From contig NZ_CP144373.1 of NCBI RefSeq assembly GCF_040450955.1, positions 248,001-312,000 on the forward strand: a stretch of 64,000 nt of DNA, read 5' to 3'. The position numbers and the translations under genes were made by a program. The notes under the pieces were generated by a model. The model ran no database searches and was not told the DNA's origin. It was given only the letters and a program-made list of their open reading frames with translations. This document shows, one piece after another, positions 26,526-36,259 of the stretch (positions within the stretch are counted from its first letter, which is position 1; each line of letters begins with the position of its first letter). Source of the DNA: Thermodesulfovibrio sp. 3907-1M. GTDB lineage: Bacteria; Nitrospirota; Thermodesulfovibrionia; Thermodesulfovibrionales; Thermodesulfovibrionaceae.

Positions 26526-27392
26526 ATGTTTGTAGTAATTGGTGGATTAGTTGTCCTTGGAAGCATAATCAGTGGTTATCTTCTTGAAAAAGGGAATCTT
26601 TCAGTTCTTTTTCAGCCAGCAGAGGTTCTTATAATATTCGGTGCTGCTATAGGTGCACTTGTAATAGCTTCTCCTCCGCATGTATTAAAAGGCGTTATTA
26701 AAGGAACAATCCAAACAATCACAGGTGGCAAAGGTTATTCAAAAAGAGACTACATGGATACGCTATTACTTTTAAGTGAGCTTTTTACAAAGATCAGAAA
26801 AGAAGGACTTATATCAATTGAGCAAGATGTGGAAGAGCCTGAAAACAGCACTATTCTTTCTAAATATCCTAAGTTTATGAAAAATCATCATGCAATGGCA
26901 CTTCTTACGGATACCCTGAGAACAGTAATGACAACAACGGTCTCTCCATACGAGCTTGAAAGTATTCTTGACAGTGAGATTGAAACATTACATGAAACAG
27001 AATCAGGACCTGCAAGAAATCTTCTTAATATTGCTGACAGTCTCCCTGGACTTGGAATTGTGGCAGCAGTCTTGGGAGTTGTTTTAACAATGGGTAAAAT
27101 GAAGGAACCTCCTGAAGTTATAGGACATTCTGTGGGAGCAGCTTTAGTTGGAACATTTATGGGAGTCCTTATGTGCTACGGATTTGTTGGTCCCTTAGCA
27201 AGAAGGCTTGAAGCAAGCGTAAATCATGAGAAAGAATACTTACAGGTAATAAAGTCTGCATTGATAGCCTTTGTAAGCGGAGCAGCTCCTCAGATTGCTG
27301 TTGAGTTTGCTCGTAGAAATATTCCTCCTCATTTAAGACCCACTTTCCATGAATTAGAAGAAGAAATAAGAGCATTGAAGAGTGGCAGATAA
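26526..27392 (+). CDS. motA: MotA flagellar stator subunit, second pair
   Basis: A 288-residue stator subunit of the longer MotA type with four membrane segments. SLPGLGIVAAVLGVVLTM in the third segment and the conserved GTFMGVLMCYGFVGP in the fourth are typical of proton-type MotA. It starts directly after the PilZ stop codon and overlaps the next gene by 11 bases. Confidence 0.9.
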   Translation: MFVVIGGLVVLGSIISGYLLEKGNLSVLFQPAEVLIIFGAAIGALVIASPPHVLKGVIKGTIQTITGGKGYSKRDYMDTLLLLSELFTKIRKEGLISIEQDVEEPENSTILSKYPKFMKNHHAMALLTDTLRTVMTTTVSPYELESILDSEIETLHETESGPARNLLNIADSLPGLGIVAAVLGVVLTMGKMKEPPEVIGHSVGAALVGTFMGVLMCYGFVGPLARRLEASVNHEKEYLQVIKSALIAFVSGAAPQIAVEFARRNIPPHLRPTFHELEEEIRALKSGR

Positions 27393-28158
27393 ATCTAAAA
27401 CAACAATAATAGTTAAAAAAATTAAAAAAGGACATGAAGCTCATCATGGCGGAAGCTGGAAAGTAGCCTATGCTGATTTTACAACAGCCATGATGGCTTT
27501 CTTTTTACTGTTGTGGCTAATTTCCATGCTTGAACCTGCAAAAAGAGCTGCAATTGCCGATTACTTTACCAATTTCAATCTTTTCCAATCAGGTCAGTCT
27601 TTTATGCAACAGACTTCAGCAATTCATGAAGAAGTAAAGCCAGCTCAAGCAGAAAATCCTGCAGAACGATTTAAAGAGCAGATGAAAAAGGCAATTGAGG
27701 AAAAACTTAAAGAGCTTAAAGATCACATCATGATAGATACAGTTGAAGGAGGAGTAAGAATACAGATTGTTGATCTTGAAGGTGAACCAATGTTTCCTCT
27801 TTCCTCGGCAGAGCCAACTGAAAAGGCTCGGGAGATTTTAAAGGTAGTTGCAGACAATATAAAGGATGAACCGGCAAAAATTGCAGTAGAAGGTCATACA
27901 GATGCTGTGCCTTTCAGAGGAGGCAAAACTACAAACTGGGAGCTTTCCACTGCAAGAGCCTCTTCAGCAAGAAGAGAGCTTGAAAAAAATGGAGTTGCAC
28001 CGGAAAAGATTGCAAGAGTTGTTGGTTATGCTGATACAATGCCACTTATAAAGGATGATCCAAAGGATCCGAGAAATCGCAGAATAAGCATTATTTTAAT
28101 GTTTGAAAAGGGACAGACACCATCACAAACTAATTATATTCAGGAAAAACAAGGTTAA
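27382..28158 (+). CDS. motB: MotB flagellar stator subunit, second pair
   Basis: A 258-residue protein starting with GTG inside the end of motA. The N-terminal helix contains WKVAYADFTTAMMAFFLLLW with the ion-binding Asp at about residue 33, the classic proton MotB form. The OmpA-like domain (VEGHTDAVPF, LSTARASSA, NRRISII) follows. It converges with the lipid kinase gene and overlaps it by 29 bases. Confidence 0.92.
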   Translation: MADKSKTTIIVKKIKKGHEAHHGGSWKVAYADFTTAMMAFFLLLWLISMLEPAKRAAIADYFTNFNLFQSGQSFMQQTSAIHEEVKPAQAENPAERFKEQMKKAIEEKLKELKDHIMIDTVEGGVRIQIVDLEGEPMFPLSSAEPTEKAREILKVVADNIKDEPAKIAVEGHTDAVPFRGGKTTNWELSTARASSARRELEKNGVAPEKIARVVGYADTMPLIKDDPKDPRNRRISIILMFEKGQTPSQTNYIQEKQG

Positions 28159-29011
28159 GGGCATCCCTGATCAGTTCAACTTCAACAGGAGTTTTTCCAA
28201 AATAATCACCATCTATTTGAACATGGGCATCTCCTGTGATTTTTAAAGCCTCAGTTTTAAAATAATCAGTATTCATCATCTTAATGTGCTTTCCGATAAT
28301 TACACCTAAAATCTGAAGGCTCAGCTCAAGTTTAGAACGAGTTTTTGAAAGAAAAACATAAAAATTGGGCTTTTTTAAGCTTGCATCCGGCGCAATCCTA
28401 AAAGAGCCTCCATAACATGAAGCTTTACATATAACAGCACTGTATGCTTTTTTCGTTGCAGAGTCATAAATTTTAAGCTCCTGGGGTGCATAATTAATCA
28501 GGGTTCTTATTCCACTTAAGATATAGGCTATTTTTTTAAAATATTTCTTCTTTTCGGAATCTACTCCAAACACTGCCATTCCATCAAAACCAATACCTGC
28601 CATAAGGATGAAAAGTCTTTGTTTCTCCTGATTTTTTATTCTTCCAAGATGAACCCTCTGAACATTTCCTCTAAGAGCAATATCAACTGCCTTTTCAATA
28701 TTATCTGGAATCTTCAATTCCTTTGCAAGAACTGAGGTTGTTCCCATTGGAAGGATTGCCATTGGAGTTTCAGAAAAAGCAAGTCCGTTTACCACTTCAT
28801 TGTATGTTCCATCTCCACCTGCAGCAATAACAAGTATTTCCCTATTTTTTATCTTTTTAGCAAATTCTTGAGCATCACCCTTTTTTTTAGTAAGCAGAGT
28901 TTCCACTGAAATTCCTTTGTTTTTCAATATATTTTCTGCTTTTTTAATCTTTTTTAAGGCTCCTCCCCCTGCTATGGGATTTCCTATTAAGACCACCTTT
29001 TTGTATTTCAT
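28130..29011 (-). CDS. YegS/DagK-type lipid kinase
   Basis: A 293-residue member of the diacylglycerol-kinase catalytic family that phosphorylates a lipid or related substrate with ATP. NPIAGGG near residue 11 and AAGGDGTYNEVVNGLA near residue 80 are the nucleotide-binding motifs. The natural substrate is uncertain (diacylglycerol, phosphatidylglycerol or a sphingoid base). It overlaps bioW by four bases at its start. Confidence 0.85.
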   Translation of the reverse strand: MKYKKVVLIGNPIAGGGALKKIKKAENILKNKGISVETLLTKKKGDAQEFAKKIKNREILVIAAGGDGTYNEVVNGLAFSETPMAILPMGTTSVLAKELKIPDNIEKAVDIALRGNVQRVHLGRIKNQEKQRLFILMAGIGFDGMAVFGVDSEKKKYFKKIAYILSGIRTLINYAPQELKIYDSATKKAYSAVICKASCYGGSFRIAPDASLKKPNFYVFLSKTRSKLELSLQILGVIIGKHIKMMNTDYFKTEALKITGDAHVQIDGDYFGKTPVEVELIRDALNLVFPEYN

Positions 29012-29745
29012 ATGACGATTACAGGAGTTTTTTCAAGAAATTTTATTAATTTATCAATTTTTAAGGGAGTTTTAACAAAGAAGGCTCTTCCACCAATGGC
29101 CTCGCCATGTTTTTTTATGTTCGTTATTCTTAAATATCCAAACTCTTTTGACGCAATGTATCCTGTAGTATAGTTTAGATTATCAGATACACAAATTTCA
29201 GCAACCACTTCAGAACATGATGCTACTTTTGATGCTACTGTTACTGCTTCAATAACTCTCTGAGGCTCAGATGTAAGATTTTTAATTTTTCTTAGAACCT
29301 GTATTTTTCTTTTTTTATCCATATGAATTCTTGACACTCTTACACCTCTTTCTTTGTTAGGTTCAATCCTGACTCCGGTTAAACAATCAATTAATGCAGC
29401 TCCTCTCATTTTCTGTCCCTTTATTACATTCCAGCCAGTAGTGATTGCCTTTTCTGAAATTCCCAGTTTAGTTAAATGCTCATTAATAATTTCCTTGGCT
29501 TTTTCAGGAGTTTCACAGAATACAGTTTTTATTGGAAGGGCTTTAATAAACTGAATTTGCTCTTTTATTTTCTCCAGTGTAAAAAAAATTTTATCTGGAA
29601 AACCATTTGGATGCTCCGTAGCCCTTTTAAAAAATTTTTTAAGAAATCTCTCCAGTTCATCAAATTTGTAAATTCCCTCTGCTCCAGAGATATGAATTTC
29701 TTTATCATGTTCAACTCTGCTGGCTCTCATTCTAAGGGACCACAT
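29008..29745 (-). CDS. bioW: 6-carboxyhexanoate-CoA ligase BioW
   Basis: A 245-residue enzyme that activates pimelate to pimeloyl-CoA, the entry to biotin synthesis. The family start SLRMRAS, HISGAEGIY and the central GQKMRGAALIDCLTGVRIEP are clear. The ATG at 29745 is chosen because GAGG lies six bases before it; a TTG at 29757 is in frame. It overlaps bioB by 14 bases. bioF, bioA and bioD are not in the window. Confidence 0.9.
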   Translation of the reverse strand: MWSLRMRASRVEHDKEIHISGAEGIYKFDELERFLKKFFKRATEHPNGFPDKIFFTLEKIKEQIQFIKALPIKTVFCETPEKAKEIINEHLTKLGISEKAITTGWNVIKGQKMRGAALIDCLTGVRIEPNKERGVRVSRIHMDKKRKIQVLRKIKNLTSEPQRVIEAVTVASKVASCSEVVAEICVSDNLNYTTGYIASKEFGYLRITNIKKHGEAIGGRAFFVKTPLKIDKLIKFLEKTPVIVI

Positions 29746-30670
29746 GGTCAACCTCAAGTCCGTGATTTTCTACGAATTTTAAATCATCATTATAACTTCT
29801 TCCATGAGTTGTTAAATAATCGCCTGTCATTAAAGCATTTGCTCCAGAAATAAAAATCCACGATGCAAACTCACCAAGCAATGGTCTTCCCCCACAGATT
29901 CTTATATCTTTATCTGGCAGTATTAATCTAAACATTGCGATAATCTTTAATGCTTCCAAGGGAGACAAAACAGGCTGGCTCTCAAGAGGAGTTCCTTTTA
30001 TTGGAGTAAGAAAATTAATAGGAACAGAATCCACATTAAATTCTTTTAAAAAATAAGCCATGTCAACTCTATCTTTCCATGTCTCTCCCATTCCAAAAAC
30101 TCCACCTGAACATACCGAAACTTCGGCTTTTTTTGCTGCCTCCAGCGTGCGGACTTTATCTAAGAAACTATGGGTTGTGCATATTTTAGGGAAAAAATCT
30201 TCTGAAGTTTCAATGTTGCAGTGCAGCCTTTGAAGTCCGTAATCTTTTAAATAGGAAATTTCATCATAATTTAAAAGTCCTAAGGAAGCACAAGGTTTTA
30301 TTCCATTTTTTGCAATTGTTTCAATAGCCTCAGCAATTTTTTTCATTTCTTGCTTTGATGGTTTTATTCCACTTATTACAATTGAGAATCTTTTAACTTT
30401 GTAGTTTTTTGCTTCCAGGGCTCTTTTTAGAATCTCATACTTATCCATTAAAGGATAAGCTGGTGCATGGGTTTTCCATCTTAAGGATTGAGAACAGAAA
30501 GAGCAGTCTTCAGGACAGGCTCCACTTTTTGCATTCACTATTGCACATAGCTCTATCTTGTTTTTTTTGTATTTTTTTCGCTCTGAGTTTGCCATAAAGA
30601 TTAATTCATAAAAGTCTGTAGTTTCTAAAAATTTCAGTGTTGCCTCTTTTGAGTTTAACTCAGATGTCAT
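29732..30670 (-). CDS. bioB: Biotin synthase BioB
   Basis: A 312-residue radical SAM enzyme that inserts sulfur into dethiobiotin. The SAM-cluster motif is SGACPEDCSFCSQS (Cys-x3-Cys-x2-Cys). Further family parts are the VNAKSG start, the CNIETSEDF region and GGRPLLGEFASWIFISGANALMTGDYLTT. Together with bioW downstream, it supports biotin synthesis from pimelate. It overlaps the preceding transporter gene by four bases, so the three are co-transcribed. Confidence 0.96.
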   Translation of the reverse strand: MTSELNSKEATLKFLETTDFYELIFMANSERKKYKKNKIELCAIVNAKSGACPEDCSFCSQSLRWKTHAPAYPLMDKYEILKRALEAKNYKVKRFSIVISGIKPSKQEMKKIAEAIETIAKNGIKPCASLGLLNYDEISYLKDYGLQRLHCNIETSEDFFPKICTTHSFLDKVRTLEAAKKAEVSVCSGGVFGMGETWKDRVDMAYFLKEFNVDSVPINFLTPIKGTPLESQPVLSPLEALKIIAMFRLILPDKDIRICGGRPLLGEFASWIFISGANALMTGDYLTTHGRSYNDDLKFVENHGLEVDHVVP

Positions 30671-32190
30671 TTTTTCATTACCCTCATATATCTTATATCT
30701 CTCATAACAATCTCACGGCTTTTCACTGCGATAACAGAGAGAAATACAAGAAATAATAAAATGAATAATCTTGCCACAATTTTTGTAATGCTATCGGTGA
30801 ATACTACATTTTTAAAATCTCTAATTACCCAGAAGTAGAGTATTACAAAAATAAAAATCGGAGAGACAATGGCTACAATATAGACAAATAATTTTGGTAA
30901 TCTAAGCGTTGTATTCAGTTTTAATTCTTTGTAAAAGTTATTTATTCCAAAAATCCATACAAAGACAATTATTTCAATCAATCCAAATCCAAGAAGCATG
31001 AAACATCCTGCCCAGAAATCAAGCTCATCTATAAAATCAGGCATAAACGCTGAAAAATGAGCTCCAAGAGTTATTAAAATCATTGATACTGTGACTGCCT
31101 TTGTATGTTCCCACTTCATTTCATCTTCAAAAAGGGCTATTAAAGGCTGGATTAATGCTAAGGAAGATGTAAGAGCTGCCAGAAAAAGCAACAAAAACCA
31201 TATAAATGAAATAAGCCATCCAGATGGAAAATTCATTAGCACAGCAGGCATTGTCATAAAGCCAAGCCTAAAAGTTCCTTCCTTGGCAAGCTCAGGAATA
31301 GCTACAGCGGAAAACATTGCAAAAGCAGCTGGAATTGCAATTGAAGCACCTATCACAACTTCTACAAATTCATTAATTGAAGCGGTCCAGAGTCCTGCTT
31401 TTACAACATCTTCTTTAGCTCCTGCATAACTTGCATAAACTGCAATTGCTCCCATTCCCAAGGAAAGTGTAAAAAATATCTGTCCAGAGGCTTCAACCCA
31501 GACAACGGGATCCAAAATTTTTGAAAAATTAAGATTATATATGAATTTCAGTCCTTCAAATCCCTTCCATTCATTTGCTGAAATGCATATTAATCCAAGA
31601 AAAACTCCAAAGATAATTATTGCTGGCATCCCGATTTTTGCTGTAATTTCTATTCCCTTTCTTAAACCTTTTTGAAGAATAAACCAGTTAATTGCAATGG
31701 TTAAAAGGAGGAAAAGATAAGCCATAGTTGAAGGTTTTGTATATTCTTTAAAGAAACTTACATATGGCTTGACTGCTTCATGAGTATCAGAACTGATTAC
31801 AGGAGTTGGCATCTGACCAAAAAGAGAAAGAAATGCGAAGCCCAAGGTCCAGGATTCAATGTATATGTAATACATGCAAATAAGTAAAGGTATGGCAACT
31901 CCTATTGAGCCAAGAATTCTTGCCCAGCTTGCATGATTGAAAAAAAGACCTAAAATTCCAGTCATAGAGCCATGACCACGTCTGCCTGCATATCTTCCTA
32001 TGACCCATTCAACGATCATTAATGGAAATCCCAGAAGGAGCAGAGCAATGAAATAGGGAACCATAAAGGCTCCACCACCATATAAAGCAGCCTTTGAAGG
32101 AAATCTGAGAATATTTCCCAGTCCAACAGCATTGCCTGCTGCGGCAAGAATTAAACCAATTCTTGAACCCCATGATACTCTTTCCTGCAT
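30667..32190 (-). CDS. Sodium-dependent transporter, NSS/SNF family
   Basis: A 507-residue membrane protein with about 11-12 helices. The N-terminal signature WGSRIGLILAAAGNAVGLGNILRFP is diagnostic of the neurotransmitter:sodium symporter family, which in bacteria imports amino acids. The ATG at 32190 is chosen because homology begins there; an upstream ATG at 32262 would add 24 residues not in the family. It heads the operon with bioB and bioW, but the substrate is unknown. Confidence 0.9.
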   Translation of the reverse strand: MQERVSWGSRIGLILAAAGNAVGLGNILRFPSKAALYGGGAFMVPYFIALLLLGFPLMIVEWVIGRYAGRRGHGSMTGILGLFFNHASWARILGSIGVAIPLLICMYYIYIESWTLGFAFLSLFGQMPTPVISSDTHEAVKPYVSFFKEYTKPSTMAYLFLLLTIAINWFILQKGLRKGIEITAKIGMPAIIIFGVFLGLICISANEWKGFEGLKFIYNLNFSKILDPVVWVEASGQIFFTLSLGMGAIAVYASYAGAKEDVVKAGLWTASINEFVEVVIGASIAIPAAFAMFSAVAIPELAKEGTFRLGFMTMPAVLMNFPSGWLISFIWFLLLFLAALTSSLALIQPLIALFEDEMKWEHTKAVTVSMILITLGAHFSAFMPDFIDELDFWAGCFMLLGFGLIEIIVFVWIFGINNFYKELKLNTTLRLPKLFVYIVAIVSPIFIFVILYFWVIRDFKNVVFTDSITKIVARLFILLFLVFLSVIAVKSREIVMRDIRYMRVMKK

Positions 32191-32195
32191 AGAAA

Positions 32196-32207
32196 ATATA
32201 TTATAAT
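32196..32207. promoter_or_regulatory. Shared divergent -10 region
   Basis: The sequence TATATTATAATA reads TATAAT on the plus strand (32202-32207) and also on the minus strand (complement of ATTATA at 32199-32204). It lies about six bases before the ATG at 32213 and eight before the one at 32190. Neither gene has a ribosome site. The region is AT-rich, so some similarity is expected by chance. Confidence 0.5.
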
Positions 32208-32212
32208 AAAAA

Positions 32213-33271
32213 ATGAAGTTTGAGCCAAAATGGATAGCATGGGAGATAACCCGTAGATGCAATCTTCACTGCATTCACTGTCGTTCTTCTTCAGAAGAAG
32301 TAGTCAAGGAACATCCTGATCCTCCAAAGGAAGAATGTTTTAGAATCATAGATGATATATCTTCCTATGCTCAACCTGTTATAGTTCTCACAGGAGGAGA
32401 GCCTCTTTTAAGAGAGGATGTATTTGATATTGCAGAATACGGGCGTAGTAAGAATTTAAGAATATGCATGGCAACAAATGGGACACTGGTTGATGATGAA
32501 ATCTGTAAAAAAATTAAAAATGTGGATATAAAAATGGTTTCTCTTAGCCTTGATGGTCCTGATGAAAAAACGCATGATGACTTTCGTCAGCAAAAAAGTG
32601 CATTTAAAGCAACAATAAATGCTGCAAAGCTTTTTAAGAAGTATGAAATTCCCTTTTTAATAAATTCTTCATTTACGAAAAGAAATCAAAAATTTATTGA
32701 AGATACCTATCATCTTGCAAAACAGCTTGGAGCAACTGCCTGGTATATGTTTATGATCGTTCCCACTGGAAGAGGTGAGGATTTGCTTAATGAGCTTATA
32801 AATAAAGAAGACTATGAAAAAATACTACACTGGCATTACGAGATGGAGAAAAATGAAAAGGACATGCTTGTAAGACCAACCTGTGCTCCTCAGTATTACA
32901 GAATAATTTTAGAGAAATCAAAAAAAGAGGGTGAAAAGTTTGAGAGAAGATCCCTGAAGTTTTCAACTGGAGGAGCGAAAGGATGCGTGGCAGCTCAGCT
33001 TATATGTCTTATAAATGTTGATGAAGATGTAATGCCCTGTAGTTACTTCCCGCTTTCAGCCGGTAATTTAAAAAACCAGAGTTTTCGTGATATATGGGAG
33101 AGCTCAAAACTCTTCAAAGAACTGAGAGATTTTAAATCCTATAAAGGGCGTTGTGGAGTCTGTGAATATTTAAATGTATGCGGAGGATGCAGAGCTCGTG
33201 CCTATTGTTTAAAAGATGACTATATGGATGAAGATCCTCAATGTAATTACATCCCAAGGAGATTTACATGA
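32213..33271 (+). CDS. Radical SAM/SPASM protein of the AhbC/AhbD/NirJ heme group
   Basis: A 352-residue radical SAM enzyme. The SAM-cluster motif CNLHCIHC lies at residues 15-22. The C-terminal SPASM-like part has two cysteine clusters ending in [18 protein letters not shown], close to NirJ, AhbC and AhbD. These act in siroheme-dependent heme synthesis or heme d1 synthesis. The gene overlaps hemE by four bases, which supports tetrapyrrole work. AhbC and AhbD cannot be separated by eye. A hemH gene also lies in the window at 60012. Confidence 0.8.
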   Translation: MKFEPKWIAWEITRRCNLHCIHCRSSSEEVVKEHPDPPKEECFRIIDDISSYAQPVIVLTGGEPLLREDVFDIAEYGRSKNLRICMATNGTLVDDEICKKIKNVDIKMVSLSLDGPDEKTHDDFRQQKSAFKATINAAKLFKKYEIPFLINSSFTKRNQKFIEDTYHLAKQLGATAWYMFMIVPTGRGEDLLNELINKEDYEKILHWHYEMEKNEKDMLVRPTCAPQYYRIILEKSKKEGEKFERRSLKFSTGGAKGCVAAQLICLINVDEDVMPCSYFPLSAGNLKNQSFRDIWESSKLFKELRDFKSYKGRCGVCEYLNVCGGCRARAYCLKDDYMDEDPQCNYIPRRFT

Positions 33272-34296
33272 GAGATGCTTTTCTGAAAGCCTGTAAAGGT
33301 GTGAGACCTCCCTATACTCCTGTATGGTTCATGAGACAGGCAGGAAGATACATGCCAGAGTATCAAAAAATAAGGCAGAAATACGATTTTCTTACAATGT
33401 GTAAAACTCCTGAAATCGCTGCGGAAGTGACAATGCAACCTATAAAAATTTTAGATGTTGATGCAGCAATCTTGTTTTCTGATATTTTGATTCCCCTTGA
33501 GGCAATGGGTTTAAAAGTAGAGTTTATAAATGATAAAGGACCAGAGGTTTCACCCCCTGTAAGAACAGGGAGTGAGTTAAAAATTTTAAGACCTCTTGAA
33601 TTGCCAGCTATAGATTTTGTTTTTAAGACAATTAAAATTTTATTAAAAGAACTTGATGTTCCGCTGATAGGCTTTTCTGCCTCGCCATTCACTCTTGCTA
33701 CATATTTAATTGAAGGTGGTTCTTCAAAGGATTTTATTAATACAAAAAGATTTATTTTCTCGGAACCAGAGAACTTTCATAATCTCATGGAAATTCTTAC
33801 TGATGCAACCATGCAGTATCTTCTTGAGCAGATAAAAGCAGGAGTTCATGCAGTTCAGATTTTTGATACGTGGGCTGGAATTCTTTCTCCATACGATTAT
33901 GCCATATTCTGCAAACCCTATTTAAAAAAAATTATAGAAAAACTTTCTTCAACTGTTCCTTTAATCTATTTCTGCCCAAATACTTCAGGGCTTATCAATC
34001 ATATTAAAGATTTAGAAGTGGATGTTTTTAGTCTTGACTGGAGAGTAGATATCAAAGAGGCTTGTTTGAATTTTGATTATAGACCACTTCAGGGAAATCT
34101 TGATCCTCTGGTGCTTCTTGGTAGAGAAGATGAAGTTTTAAAAAGAGTAAAAACCATATTAATTGATGGCAGATGTGCAAAATCTCATATTTTCAATCTT
34201 GGTCATGGTGTTAATATCAATACCAGTGTGGATGTATTAAAAAAAGTTGTTGATTTTATTCATGAATTTCGTTTTGAGGAGGTTAACCGTGCTTAA
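33268..34296 (+). CDS. hemE: Uroporphyrinogen decarboxylase HemE
   Basis: A 342-residue enzyme that decarboxylates the four acetate groups of uroporphyrinogen III to give coproporphyrinogen III. The N-terminal signature [15 protein letters not shown] (near residue 20) and the [12 protein letters not shown] segment are diagnostic. It overlaps the radical SAM gene before it and purN after it by a few bases, so all are likely on one transcript. Confidence 0.95.
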   Translation: MRDAFLKACKGVRPPYTPVWFMRQAGRYMPEYQKIRQKYDFLTMCKTPEIAAEVTMQPIKILDVDAAILFSDILIPLEAMGLKVEFINDKGPEVSPPVRTGSELKILRPLELPAIDFVFKTIKILLKELDVPLIGFSASPFTLATYLIEGGSSKDFINTKRFIFSEPENFHNLMEILTDATMQYLLEQIKAGVHAVQIFDTWAGILSPYDYAIFCKPYLKKIIEKLSSTVPLIYFCPNTSGLINHIKDLEVDVFSLDWRVDIKEACLNFDYRPLQGNLDPLVLLGREDEVLKRVKTILIDGRCAKSHIFNLGHGVNINTSVDVLKKVVDFIHEFRFEEVNRA

Positions 34297-34939
34297 AATA
34301 GGAGTTTTAGCCTCAGGAAGAGGTTCTAATTTTCAGGCAATAATTGATGAGATTGAAGCTGGAAGCCTTCCTGCAAAAATAGAGATTCTTATAGTTGACA
34401 ATCCAGAGGCTTATGCAATTGAAAGAGCTAAAAAACACGGGATACCTTATCTTTACATCAATCCAAAAGATTTTCCTACGAAGGAAGCATTTTATGAAAA
34501 AATAAGAGATGAGCTTTTAACCAGAGGTGTTGAATTGGTGGTTCTGGCTGGATTTATGAGAATTGTTAAAAAGCCATTGCTTGATGCTTTTCCAAACAGA
34601 ATTATGAATATTCATCCCGCCCTACTACCTTCTTTTCCCGGACTTCATGGGCAGAAACAGGCAGTTGATTATGGAGTTAGAATAAGTGGATGCACTGTTC
34701 ATTTTGTTGATGAGGGAGTTGATTCAGGTCCAATAATTATTCAGGCAGCTGTGCCAGTTCATCCTGAGGATACAGAAGATAGCCTTTCTGAGAGGATTTT
34801 AAAGCTTGAGCATAAGATTTATCCTGAGGCAATAAGACTTTTTGCTCAGGGAAGACTTAAGGTAGAAGGAAGAAAAGTAAAAATTTTAAATTATAGCCTT
34901 CCTGAAAAGTATTTTACAAATCCTGAGTTAGGACAATAA
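34289..34939 (+). CDS. purN: Phosphoribosylglycinamide formyltransferase PurN
   Basis: A 216-residue enzyme that formylates GAR with 10-formyl-tetrahydrofolate in purine synthesis. [13 protein letters not shown] opens the protein; the catalytic region with [21 protein letters not shown] and the Asp of [10 protein letters not shown] follows. The GTG at 34289 is chosen because GAGGAGG precedes it and homology starts there. It overlaps hemE by eight bases and lies one base before rsmD. Confidence 0.95.
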   Translation: MLKIGVLASGRGSNFQAIIDEIEAGSLPAKIEILIVDNPEAYAIERAKKHGIPYLYINPKDFPTKEAFYEKIRDELLTRGVELVVLAGFMRIVKKPLLDAFPNRIMNIHPALLPSFPGLHGQKQAVDYGVRISGCTVHFVDEGVDSGPIIIQAAVPVHPEDTEDSLSERILKLEHKIYPEAIRLFAQGRLKVEGRKVKILNYSLPEKYFTNPELGQ

Positions 34940-34940
34940 A

Positions 34941-35444
34941 ATGAGTAAATTCAGGGCACAAAATACAGTAAGACCAACTCCTGCTGTAGTTAGAAAGGCT
35001 ATTTTTGATATTTTACAGGATGTTGAGGATAAAACATTTGTCGACCTGTATGCAGGTAAAGGCTTTGTTGGAATAGAGGCATTAAGAAGAGGTGCCCGTG
35101 AGGTAATATTTGTAGAAAAGGATCCTGTTTTATGCATCTTTATAAAAAACACCGTCCAGAAAAAGAAACTCTCCGATAAAGCAAAAGTTTACAATCTGGA
35201 TGCAGTGCATTTTCTTGAGCAGAGTTCCAGAGCATATGACATAATTTTTGCAGATCCTCCTTATGAATCAGGAGAGCTGGAGAGATTATTCAAACTATTT
35301 GAAAAAAAACTTATTGTTAAAGAAAACGGATTATTGATACTGCAGCATTACAAAAATGAATCATTAAGGGAGAGACTTAAAGCTCTTAAAATACATAAAT
35401 GCTATAAATATGGTGATACTCTTTTAACTGTTTACAGGAGGTAA
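34941..35444 (+). CDS. rsmD: 16S rRNA (guanine-N2)-methyltransferase RsmD
   Basis: A 167-residue methyltransferase expected to methylate G966 of 16S rRNA. The N-terminal RPTPAVVRKAIFDIL, the SAM-binding DLYAGKGFVGIEALRRGA and the catalytic motif DPPY (near residue 110) fit RsmD. It is directly followed by coaD, a common bacterial pair. Confidence 0.92.
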   Translation: MSKFRAQNTVRPTPAVVRKAIFDILQDVEDKTFVDLYAGKGFVGIEALRRGAREVIFVEKDPVLCIFIKNTVQKKKLSDKAKVYNLDAVHFLEQSSRAYDIIFADPPYESGELERLFKLFEKKLIVKENGLLILQHYKNESLRERLKALKIHKCYKYGDTLLTVYRR

Positions 35445-35446
35445 GA

Positions 35447-35938
35447 GTGAAGAAAATAGGAATTTATCCAGGAACATTTGATCCTATAACAAATGGACAT
35501 CTTGATGTCATCAAAAGAGCACTTAAAATTTTTGATGAGCTTATAGTTGCTGTTGCAGTATCAAGTTATAAAAAAAATCCTGTTTTTACTGTGCAAGAGA
35601 GAGTTCATTTTATAAAAGAAACAACAAAGGGGATTAAAAATTTAAAAGTTGAACCCTTTGATGGTCTTCTCGTTGATTTTTTAAAAGAAAAGGGAGCTGT
35701 GGCTATTGTAAGAGGGTTAAGAGCAGTCTCAGACTACGAGTTTGAACTTCAACTTGCTCATGCCAATCGGAGACTTTTTAAAGAAGCTGAAACAGTATTT
35801 TTAATGCCTTCTGAAGAATACTCTTTTCTTTCTTCCAGTATTGTTAAAGAAATTGCATATTTTGGAGGCTCAGTAAAAAACCTTGTACCTGCAGTTGTGG
35901 AAAAGGCACTAAAGAAAAAATTTAAAAGTAGCGTTTAA
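35447..35938 (+). CDS. coaD: Pantetheine-phosphate adenylyltransferase CoaD
   Basis: A 163-residue nucleotidyltransferase that makes dephospho-CoA from 4'-phosphopantetheine and ATP. PGTFDPITNGH at the start carries the HxGH-like motif in its TNGH form, and VRGLRAVSDYEFE and the EEYSFLSSSIVKE segment are conserved. It starts with GTG two bases after rsmD behind AGGAGG. Confidence 0.95.
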   Translation: MKKIGIYPGTFDPITNGHLDVIKRALKIFDELIVAVAVSSYKKNPVFTVQERVHFIKETTKGIKNLKVEPFDGLLVDFLKEKGAVAIVRGLRAVSDYEFELQLAHANRRLFKEAETVFLMPSEEYSFLSSSIVKEIAYFGGSVKNLVPAVVEKALKKKFKSSV

Positions 35939-36018
35939 TGAGCAAACATTGCGTTTCTGTTTGACTTTTTAAGGTAAAATGTATTATTTTTAAATAATTA
36001 ACCTGCTTTATTTTAAAT

Positions 36019-36091
36019 GGGCAGGTAGCTCAGTCGGTAGAGCAGGGGCCTGAAAAGCCCCGTGTCGGCGGTTCGATTCCGTCCCTGCCCA
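36019..36091 (+). tRNA. tRNA-Phe (GAA), integration site of the island
   Basis: The acceptor GGGCAGG pairs with CCTGCCC. The stem GGGGC/GCCCC encloses CTGAAAA, giving anticodon GAA. The T arm GGCGGTTCGATTCCGTC is complete. CCA is not encoded. The 3' end overlaps the left copy of the direct repeat that bounds the genomic island. Confidence 0.95.
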
Positions 36092-36101
36092 TTTAATTAT
36101 A
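36082..36101 (+). other. Left attachment site (attL) of the tRNA-Phe island
   Basis: The last bases of tRNA-Phe and the following sequence, CCCATTTAATTATA (36088-36101), recur exactly at 55700-55713. Extending leftward, 18 of 20 bases match. A broken integrase gene follows within 160 bases. This is the expected layout for a P4-like element in a tRNA gene. Confidence 0.7.
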
Positions 36102-36259
36102 GTCCACTGAGGTGCGTTATTGCCCAGAAGACTTGAAAAAATATAGAAAAATCAATCAAAATATGTTCATTGTTGTCCATTATGGTTCAGGTAAAGCCAG
36201 ATAATTTTGACGGTATTTATGACGGTAACTGTAAAGTTAGATAGTTTAGATACCGTAAG

